From: JAXDLH01 sp034666705
GTDB taxonomy: Bacteria; Chloroflexota; UBA6077; SHYK01
NCBI GenBank assembly: GCA_034666705.1
Contig: JAXDLH010000362.1
Span: 1-12,795, forward strand
Length of the DNA: 12,795 nt
Direction of reading: 5' to 3'
Every line of letters begins with the position of its first letter. The first letter of the stretch is position 1. A model generated the notes under the pieces. That model was not told where the DNA came from and made no database searches. It saw only the letters and a list, made by a program, of their open reading frames with translations. Made by a program: the position numbers and the translations under genes. This document shows, piece after piece, positions 1 to 5,396 of the stretch.

Positions 1-2
1 CC

Positions 3-983
3 TTAGTCCTGCGACGCGCGGAGCTGCGCCAGCGCCGTCTCGGCGAGCTCGTTCCGCACGATGCGCTCGGCACTGTAGCTCGGGTCGAGCCGCCCCGCGG
101 CTTGCAGCTCCTCCACGTGGGCCTGCACGCCCTCGACGCTCGCGAGAATCTGCTCGGGCTCCACGAACCAGCTCCGCGGGACGCCGTTTTCGACCCCGCT
201 GCCGACGAGGGTATCTACCTTCAACGCACGCTTGAGCACGTCGACGGATTCCAGCCGGGTCGATTCGCTCCCTTTCATGATGACGTGCGCCTGCATGACA
301 CCACGGAGGAACGCCACCACCGCATCCGGCTGCTCGCGCACCACGCGCCCGCTTGCCGCCATCGAGCGGATGACGTAGTGCGGAAACACGGTCGAGAGGT
401 CGACGACCTGCTCCAGCTCGCCTTGCTCCTGCAGGGCGCGCACCTGCGCCCCCTGCGGACCATTGAAGTGGTAGACGAGGAAGTCCGCTCGCCCTTCTTT
501 GATGGCCTGGAATTTTTCTTGTACTCCCTCGTCCGGAATCTCGAGGACCTCTACGTCCTCGTCCGGGTCGAAGCCCAGCTTCTTGAAGGTGGCACGAACC
601 ATGCGCTCACCCGCGCCCATGCGCCGGTTGGTCGTGAACCTCGTTCCCTGGAGTGCTTCGACGTTGGGGATGGCGCCCGGCCGCGCGGCGATCCCGAATG
701 GGAGTCCATTGCGGTAGGACCCAATAATCGCAATGTCAGCACCCTGGGCGTTCGCCTCGATCAGCATGGCGGGATGGGCATCCATGCAGAAGGCGGTCTG
801 CCCATCCACGAGCAAACGGACCGAGCCGTCGTTGTCACCCGCGATGACCAGCTCGGTGTTGCCGATCCCGGACTCGCGGAATAGGCCATAGTACTCAGCG
901 GTGAGGGGCGCGACCGGATGACCCGGGTGCTTCGCATAGAAGTGCTCGACCGAGTAGGTGAGGTTGCCCAAGGGAACGGTCAC
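3..983 (-). CDS. NMT1/SsuA-like solute-binding family protein lacking a signal peptide
   Basis: The 326-residue product has the two-lobed periplasmic-binding-protein look of the NMT1/THI5/SsuA group (nitrate, sulfonate and thiamine-precursor binding). Visible segments include LLVDGQTAFCMDAHPAMLIEA near residues 57-77, a hinge-like GLPFGIAARPG around 93-103, and GTRFTTNRRMGAGERMVRATF around 113-133, where such proteins contact ligand. The start is GTG at 983-981 with AGGAG (990-994 on the complement) six bases upstream. An in-frame TAG at 995-993 prevents upstream extension, so the protein really begins MTVPLGNLTYSVEHF and has no signal peptide or lipobox. It may therefore be cytoplasmic, for example a ligand-binding or decarboxylase-like relative such as the 4,5-dihydroxyphthalate decarboxylase group, rather than a transporter component. 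No ABC permease or ATPase is in the window. It is divergent from the Mo-hydroxylase genes, suggesting a shared theme. Family fairly sure, ligand unknown. Confidence 0.8.
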   Translation of the reverse strand: MTVPLGNLTYSVEHFYAKHPGHPVAPLTAEYYGLFRESGIGNTELVIAGDNDGSVRLLVDGQTAFCMDAHPAMLIEANAQGADIAIIGSYRNGLPFGIAARPGAIPNVEALQGTRFTTNRRMGAGERMVRATFKKLGFDPDEDVEVLEIPDEGVQEKFQAIKEGRADFLVYHFNGPQGAQVRALQEQGELEQVVDLSTVFPHYVIRSMAASGRVVREQPDAVVAFLRGVMQAHVIMKGSESTRLESVDVLKRALKVDTLVGSGVENGVPRSWFVEPEQILASVEGVQAHVEELQAAGRLDPSYSAERIVRNELAETALAQLRASQD

Positions 984-1047
984 CGTATGCTCCTACACTG
1001 TCATTAGCCCGGCCACAGACCGACTGTACCGGCGGCAATTCGGTCGT

Positions 1048-1075
1048 AGTATAGCGTCCGCGGGTGGGGCGGCAA
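1048..1075 (-). promoter_or_regulatory. Candidate sigma70-type promoter for the solute-binding protein gene
   Basis: On the minus strand TTGCCG (1075-1070) and TATACT (1053-1048) are separated by 16 bases. The -10 matches the consensus at five of six positions and the -35 at four of six. It lies about 65 bases before the GTG start at 983, leaving a reasonable leader with the AGGAG site. This is found by eye only; Chloroflexota-type promoters vary. Confidence 0.4.
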
Positions 1076-1240
1076 TGTTCACTCAGGACTGTGCCCCCAT
1101 GATCTGCCACTGCTGCGCGTAGGCATCGGCAGTGATAAGGCTATCGCGTCCTCAATCAGGTTCCCCGTCCATAGCGCCGGCGGCGTAGAATGCGCACACG
1201 CGCGCTGCGCAGCTGAAGAACGATGCGGGGAGTTGTGCGC

Positions 1241-1726
1241 ATGAAGATGCCAATCTCGATGGATCTCAATGGGCGTCCCCTGACAGTCGATGCCGAGCCA
1301 TATTGGACCCTGCAGCATCTGCTGCGGGACGAGCTCGACCTCACCGGCACGAAGGAGGGCTGCCGAACCGGTAATTGCGGGGTGTGCACCGTATTGATCG
1401 ACGGCAAGGCGGTCAAGTCATGCCTCGTGCTGGCGCCTCAGGTCGCGGCGCGGCAAGTCACTACAGTCGAGGGGCTGGCCCACGGGGAGGAGCTCGATCC
1501 GCTCCAGCGCGCCTTCGCCGAGTGCGGCGCGATCCAGTGTGGCTACTGCTCGCCCGGCTTCATCATGGCGGCGCGCGCGTTCCTCAACGAGAATCCCAGT
1601 CCCACGCGGGCCGAGATCGCCGATGCGCTCGAAGGCAATCTCTGCCGCTGCACCGGGTACGTGAAGATCTTCGAAGCGGTCGAGACCGCCGCACGGGTGG
1701 AGGCTCATAATGGCCACAATAGTTGA
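1241..1726 (+). CDS. [2Fe-2S] subunit of a xanthine dehydrogenase/CO dehydrogenase-type molybdenum hydroxylase (CoxS-like)
   Basis: This is the small electron-transfer subunit with two [2Fe-2S] clusters. The plant-ferredoxin-type N-terminal cluster has C41, C46, C49 (motif EGCRTGNCGVC) and C61. The C-terminal helical domain has C100, C103, C135 and C137 (QCGYCSPG and NLCRCTGY). The product is 161 residues, the usual family length. An ATG at 1223 would add six residues, but GGGGAG at 1227-1232 sits eight bases before the ATG at 1241, so I prefer 1241. The 3' end overlaps the large-subunit gene by 17 bases, indicating translational coupling. A possible -10 box TAGAAT lies at 1186-1191 without a good -35. 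The subunit passes electrons from the molybdenum site towards an acceptor; the usual FAD partner is not encoded here. Confidence 0.95.
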   Translation: MKMPISMDLNGRPLTVDAEPYWTLQHLLRDELDLTGTKEGCRTGNCGVCTVLIDGKAVKSCLVLAPQVAARQVTTVEGLAHGEELDPLQRAFAECGAIQCGYCSPGFIMAARAFLNENPSPTRAEIADALEGNLCRCTGYVKIFEAVETAARVEAHNGHNS

Positions 1727-4016
1727 CGAGCTCCAGAGCATCGGCCACGCCATCCCCAAGCCTGACGCCTTCCTGAAGGCGACGGGTTCCGCCACCTACG
1801 CCGGCGACGTGCGGCTGCCGGGCATGCTGCAAGCCAAAGTGCTGCGCAGCCCCTACCCGCACGCCCGAATCGTGTCGATCGACACCAGCGCGGCCGATGC
1901 GCTTCCAGGTGTCTATGCGATCGTGACCGGCGCGGATTGCTCGCCGGTCCGGATCGGCCGCTTCCTGCAGGACCGCTATGCACTGGCTCGCGAAAAGGTG
2001 ATCTACGTCGGCGAGCCGGTAGCCGCGGTGGCTGCGGTCGACGAGGAGACCGCCGACCGCGCGATCCAGTTGATCGACGTGGTGTACGATCCGCTGGCCG
2101 CGGTGCTCGACCCCGAGCACGCGCTCGACCCGGACCAGCCGATCATCCACCCGGACCTCGCGAGCTACACCGACATGACGCCGAGCGAGCGTACGGGCAA
2201 CCAGCGCAACCACGTCGACGTGTCGAGCGGCGACGTGGACGCGGCCTGGAGTGAGCCGGGCCTCGTTACCGTGGAGGCCACCTACCGCACGCCGCGGCAG
2301 AGCCAGGCGTTCACCGAGCCGCACGCGGCGGTGGCGCAGCCGGACGGTCGGGGGAAGATCACGATCTGGGCGAGCACCAAGGCGCCGTTCCGCTCCCGGG
2401 GCAGCATCGCCGACACGCTCGGGGTGCCGGCCTCGCGGGTGCGGCTGATCTCGCCCGTCATCGGCGGCGACTTCGGCGGCAAGGGCGCGGCCTTCATCGA
2501 GCCGATCGTGGCGCTGCTGGCGCGCAAGGCGCAAAAACCGGTTCGCCTGACCCTCTCGCGGGTCGAGGAGTTGACGGCGATGACGTCGCGGCCGAGCTGC
2601 GTCATCAACCTCAAGGTTGGCGCGCGGCCGGATGGGACGCTCGTGGCGATGGAAGGCCACATGCTCTACAACGTGGGCGCCGTGGACGACAATGGCGGTG
2701 GCGTCGGCCGCAGCGCCGATAGCCTGGCGGGCGGGTACCGCATCCCCCACAAGCGGCTCGTCGCCACGTCGGTGTACACGAACACTTCGCCCGGCGGGCA
2801 CGTGCGTGCACCCAGCGGCCCGCAGACGAGCTTCGCCACCGAGTCGCTCCTCGACACCCTGGCCCGCAAGCTAAACATGGACCCGATCGAGTTGCGGCTG
2901 AAGAACGCGCTGCACAACGGCGAGACCGTGCCGTCGGGCCACGGCATCCTGGCCAACAGCGGCCTGCAAGAGTGCATTGAGCGCGCTCGTGACTGGATGG
3001 CGCGTGAGCTTGGTCCCAAGGGCCCGAACGAGGGTGTCGGCGTGGCGCTTGCCTTGTGGGCGCTGCATCCAGCCGCGCTCGCCGTGGCCAGCGCGGCCAC
3101 TGTCAAGATCGACGCCGAGGGTGGTGTGGTGCTCTCCTGTGGGGTAACCGACCAGGGCGGCGGCCAGTGGACGATGGCAGCGCAGGTGGTGAGCGAGGTG
3201 CTCGGCGTGCCAATGGGCCAGATCAGCGTGATCATGTCCGACACCGAGGCGACGCCGCCTGACACCGGTACCGGCGGCAGCGGCACCACGTACCGGGTGG
3301 GGAACATCGTCGGCTTCGCCGCCGAGGACGCGCGCCGCCAGGTGGTCCGCATCGCGGCCGAGCGGCTCAAGGTGGATGAGGAAGAGCTCGTGTTGCGCGA
3401 CGGCGAAGTCTGCGTCCGCTCCGACCCGTCGAAGAAGCTGACGCTGGCCCGGGTGGCGAGCGCCGCGGGCAGCTCGCCGGGTGGCGCCATCATCGGGACC
3501 AGCCAGGACGTGCGTGAGGAGTACCTGTCAGCCCATGCCCACGAGTTGGCTGAGTACGTCGATGCGCCGAGCTTCGCCGCCCACGTGGCGAAGGTGCGGG
3601 TCGACCCAGAGACCGGGCAGATCGACGTGCTGAAATACTACACCGCGCAGGACGTGGGCAAGGCGCTGAATCTGCTCAACTGCACGGGGCAGATCGAGGG
3701 CGGCGTCGTCTTCGGGCTGGGGTACGCCCTCTCGGAGGAGATCATCACCGAGGACGGCACGAACCTGAACGCGAACCTGTGGGAGTACCTGCTGCCGACT
3801 GCCCCGCATATCCCGCCGATCACCGTCGACCTCGTGGAGATCCCCTCGACGTACGGGCCGTACGGTGCCAAAGGGGTCGGTGAAACGCCGTGCGTGGGCG
3901 TGGCGCCGGCGATCGCCAATGCCGTCGAGGATGCGATCGGCGCGCGCGTGACCCAGGCGCCACTCACCCCCGAGCGTGTCCTCGCCGCTCTTCGCGCGAA
4001 GCAAGCCGGGGTATAA
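1710..4016 (+). CDS. Molybdopterin-binding large subunit, xanthine dehydrogenase family (CoxL-like, not a true CO dehydrogenase)
   Basis: The 768-residue catalytic subunit has an aldehyde oxidase/xanthine dehydrogenase a/b-hammerhead domain (about residues 20-135) followed by the molybdenum-cofactor-binding domains. Family signatures seen are GGDFGGK (252-258), DQGGGQ in the second half, TGTGGSGTTYR, and the catalytic glutamate in GAKGVGETPCVG (E725, codon 3882-3884). The loop that reads AYRCSFR in form I CO dehydrogenase reads HVRAPSGPQ here (364-372), so the active-site cysteine is replaced by alanine (A367). Substrate is probably an aldehyde, N-heterocycle or other organic compound rather than CO. 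GGAGG (1699-1703) lies six bases before the ATG. The gene is coupled to the [2Fe-2S] subunit by a 17-base overlap. No CoxM-type FAD subunit and no cofactor-insertion gene follows. Family assignment is firm; substrate is not known. Confidence 0.93.
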   Translation: MATIVDELQSIGHAIPKPDAFLKATGSATYAGDVRLPGMLQAKVLRSPYPHARIVSIDTSAADALPGVYAIVTGADCSPVRIGRFLQDRYALAREKVIYVGEPVAAVAAVDEETADRAIQLIDVVYDPLAAVLDPEHALDPDQPIIHPDLASYTDMTPSERTGNQRNHVDVSSGDVDAAWSEPGLVTVEATYRTPRQSQAFTEPHAAVAQPDGRGKITIWASTKAPFRSRGSIADTLGVPASRVRLISPVIGGDFGGKGAAFIEPIVALLARKAQKPVRLTLSRVEELTAMTSRPSCVINLKVGARPDGTLVAMEGHMLYNVGAVDDNGGGVGRSADSLAGGYRIPHKRLVATSVYTNTSPGGHVRAPSGPQTSFATESLLDTLARKLNMDPIELRLKNALHNGETVPSGHGILANSGLQECIERARDWMARELGPKGPNEGVGVALALWALHPAALAVASAATVKIDAEGGVVLSCGVTDQGGGQWTMAAQVVSEVLGVPMGQISVIMSDTEATPPDTGTGGSGTTYRVGNIVGFAAEDARRQVVRIAAERLKVDEEELVLRDGEVCVRSDPSKKLTLARVASAAGSSPGGAIIGTSQDVREEYLSAHAHELAEYVDAPSFAAHVAKVRVDPETGQIDVLKYYTAQDVGKALNLLNCTGQIEGGVVFGLGYALSEEIITEDGTNLNANLWEYLLPTAPHIPPITVDLVEIPSTYGPYGAKGVGETPCVGVAPAIANAVEDAIGARVTQAPLTPERVLAALRAKQAGV

Positions 4017-4106
4017 CCGGTCTGAAGATCGGCGAAAGCCCGCGACGTTCGCAAGCCAGTGAGGCCGGGCGACGGGCGCCAGCATGGAGACATTGGCCAA
4101 GGGACC

Positions 4107-4250
4107 TGCCATCCCGAGGCCGCAGCCCGAGGGATCTCCCGGCGAAGAGAACGCTCGTCTCTCCGGGAGATCCCTCGCTACGCGGCTCTCTGAATAGCGA
4201 TATTCATCTGTCCGTAGCACGCCGACGGCGCATGCCAAATCGGGATGACA
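4107..4250. repeat. Long imperfect palindromic intergenic element
   Basis: The outer ends TGCCATCCCG (4107-4116) and CGGGATGACA (4241-4250) are inverted copies with one mismatch. The core is a perfect 15-base inverted repeat, CGAGGGATCTCCCGG (4128-4142) against CCGGGAGATCCCTCG (4163-4177), continued inside by AGAGA (4146-4150) and TCTCT (4158-4162). The right arm seems to carry about 52 extra bases (4189-4240), which contain their own hairpin TGAATA-GCGA-TATTCA (4191-4206). From memory the ends resemble the common bacterial repeat beginning TGTCATCCCGAG. There is no T-run, so it is not a classic intrinsic terminator, though it could stop or stabilise the large-subunit transcript. It fills most of the 310-base gap 4017-4326, in which I see no gene. 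Confidence 0.75.
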
Positions 4251-4316
4251 TGATAGTTGGGCGCTCACGGCACACTTCGGCGCTCCCCGCACCGACGATG
4301 CGGCAAGTCGACAAAT

Positions 4317-4321
4317 GGAGG
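4317..4321 (+). promoter_or_regulatory. Shine-Dalgarno site that decides the coxG start
   Basis: GGAGG lies five bases before the GTG at 4327. It falls inside the reading frame if the upstream ATG at 4315 were used, and that ATG has no comparable site in front of it (GCAAGTCGACAA). The GTG therefore looks like the real start. Confidence 0.6.
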
Positions 4322-4326
4322 TCCGC

Positions 4327-4770
4327 GTGAAGATCGAAGGGCGATACGAGTTTGCGGCGCCACGCCAGCAGGTGTGGGAGATGCTCATCAGCCCGGAGGC
4401 GCTGCGCTCCTGCCTGCCCGGGTGCAAGCGTTTCGACGAGACTGCGCCGGACCAGTACGCCGTGACGATGGAGATTGGCGTTGCCGCCATCAAGGGCACG
4501 TACCAGGGCAAGGCCCAACTTGCCGAGAAGGACCCGCCCTATCGCTACAAGCTCATCGTCGAAGGAGCGGGCGGCCCCGGCCGCGTTCGCGGCGAAGGCG
4601 TACTCACCCTCGAGGAGCAGGGTGATGGGACCGTGGTCACGGTCGACGGCGACGCGCAAATCAGCGGCCTGATCGCGAGTGTCGGCCAGCGCATGATCGG
4701 CGGCGTCGCGCGCATGATGATGGGTCAGTTCTTCGAGTGCCTCAAGGCGCAACTGCCCGCCAAAGCCTGA
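4327..4770 (+). CDS. coxG: CoxG-like SRPBCC-fold protein (carbon monoxide dehydrogenase subunit G family)
   Basis: The 147-residue product begins with KIEGRYEFAAPRQQVWEML, followed by LRSCLPGCKRFDE, the typical opening of the CoxG branch of the SRPBCC (START/Bet v1-like) superfamily. The family has a deep hydrophobic pocket. In Oligotropha CoxG helps attach CO dehydrogenase to the membrane, and homologues accompany many molybdenum hydroxylases. I chose GTG at 4327, which gives the usual family N-terminus and a good GGAGG; the ATG at 4315 would add four residues. The C-terminal part contains a helix with IASVGQRMIGGVARMMMGQF and ends in QLPAKA, with no membrane anchor. It follows the large subunit on the same strand across a gap containing a palindrome, so it may be in the same transcript. 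Family call is strong; exact role here is inferred. Confidence 0.9.
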   Translation: MKIEGRYEFAAPRQQVWEMLISPEALRSCLPGCKRFDETAPDQYAVTMEIGVAAIKGTYQGKAQLAEKDPPYRYKLIVEGAGGPGRVRGEGVLTLEEQGDGTVVTVDGDAQISGLIASVGQRMIGGVARMMMGQFFECLKAQLPAKA

Positions 4771-4885
4771 CGTCGCTGCGCCCGGAGGTAACTTCCCGCG
4801 TGCCGCGGTTGCAAGGACCGATCCTGAATTGCGATCGGAAGATGGCCATGCCAGCGCCGGGGACAATGGCAACGACAGTTGGGAC

Positions 4886-4978
4886 AAGGCCCGCTCTCGA
4901 GGTGCGACAGCAGTCAGACACCTCACACTGGCCCGGCCCGTGCCGCAATGGAGGTAAGGGCCCATCTCGAGGTGCGAC
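4886..4978. repeat. Spaced 23-base direct repeat
   Basis: Two copies of a 23-base sequence lie exactly 70 bases apart at 4886-4908 and 4956-4978. They share the identical 14-base 3' part TCTCGAGGTGCGAC, and the full length matches at 20 of 23 positions (AAGGCCCGC against AAGGGCCCA at the start). The function is unknown; it may be a small local duplication or paired binding sites. Confidence 0.55.
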
Positions 4979-4988
4979 CCCAGGAACC

Positions 4989-5025
4989 TGTCATCCTCAG
5001 TGAAGCGAAGGATCCGCGGCTCCGG
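4989..5025. repeat. Fragment resembling a dispersed TGTCATCCTGAG-type bacterial repeat
   Basis: The segment starts TGTCATCCTCAGTGAAGCGA and continues AGGATCCGCGGCTCCGG. From memory it is close to a repeat half-element often met between genes in GC-rich bacteria, TGTCATCCTGAGCGAAGCG followed by AAGGATC. The first eight bases agree with the reverse complement of the right end of the palindrome at 4107-4250 (TGTCATCC), so both may belong to one family. No inverted partner is seen nearby. Family identity is by recall only. Confidence 0.5.
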
Positions 5026-5077
5026 TGCTGGTGCGGTAAATCCGCCGCAGGCACCATCGAGATAGCAGCAGGCTACC

Positions 5078-5296
5078 TCACGCGTTAACGGCCACGACCG
5101 GGTACTCTTCCTCGGCGAGGATCTCCTTTACCTTGTCGATCGAGAGCTGACCCTCGTCATACTCAAGCTTCACGAGCTTGCCCTCGATGTCGACCTGCAC
5201 CGACTGCACGCCGGGCACCGGCTGCAGCGCCTCGGTGATGGCGTGCTCGCAGTGCTCGCAGGAGATCTCCGGAACCGTCAGTGTTACCCGTGTCAT
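5078..5296 (-). CDS. copZ: Copper chaperone of the CopZ/HMA family
   Basis: This 72-residue protein is a single heavy-metal-associated domain. The Cu(I)-binding site is C13-E-H-C16 in the motif ISCEHCEHAI, in the first loop as expected. The rest fits the beta-alpha-beta-beta-alpha-beta fold: VQSVQVDIEGKLVKLEYD forms the middle strands and SIDKVKEILAEEEYPV the second helix and last strand. AAGGAG (5304-5309 on the complement) lies seven bases before the ATG. It is the third gene of the csoR-copA-copZ operon, 100 bases after copA. It would carry Cu(I) in the cytoplasm to the N-terminal domain of CopA, or to CsoR. The ligand-flanking residues E14 and H15 differ from the more usual GMTCxxC loop, but the cysteines are intact. 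Confidence 0.93.
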   Translation of the reverse strand: MTRVTLTVPEISCEHCEHAITEALQPVPGVQSVQVDIEGKLVKLEYDEGQLSIDKVKEILAEEEYPVVAVNA

Positions 5297-5396
5297 TGTT
5301 TGACTCCTTTTCGCTCTTTAAGCTGTGACATGATTCCCCGTTCCCGCGCCGAGAAAGGGGTTGGGATGCCCTGGATGCCGGCGGGGGTAAGGGCCA

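Larger units (their letters stand above)
4771..5077. other. Intergenic region between converging coxG and copZ, with repeats and no gene
   Basis: These 307 bases lie between the 3' ends of two converging transcription units. I see no credible coding frame. The region holds a spaced direct repeat (4886-4978) and a dispersed-repeat-like segment (4989-5025). A weak hairpin TGGTGC (5029-5034)/GCACCA (5051-5056) lies closer to copZ, but it has no T-run on either strand, so no intrinsic terminator can be claimed. Confidence 0.6.

Noticed and set aside
102..884. 260-codon plus-strand open frame opposite the solute-binding protein gene
   Set aside because: Its product is rich in Arg, His and Asp with no family pattern, and the minus-strand frame gives a coherent binding-protein sequence with a good ribosome-binding site. 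It is a high-GC antisense shadow.
1083..1135. Minus-strand frame ending ITADAYAQQWQIMGAQS, which looks like a protein C-terminus
   Set aside because: Only about 16 plausible codons, with a stop shortly upstream and no recognisable parent. It could be a decayed gene end in front of the solute-binding gene, but chance cannot be excluded.
1584..2801. 405-codon minus-strand open frame across the Mo-hydroxylase genes
   Set aside because: It lies antisense to two clearly recognisable subunits, has a low-complexity Arg/His-rich product and crosses the boundary between both genes.
4128..4177. The large palindrome as an intrinsic terminator of the Mo-hydroxylase large-subunit gene
   Set aside because: The stem is strong but neither side is followed by a T-run, and it lies over 110 bases after the stop codon with family-like outer ends, so a repeat element is the better reading.
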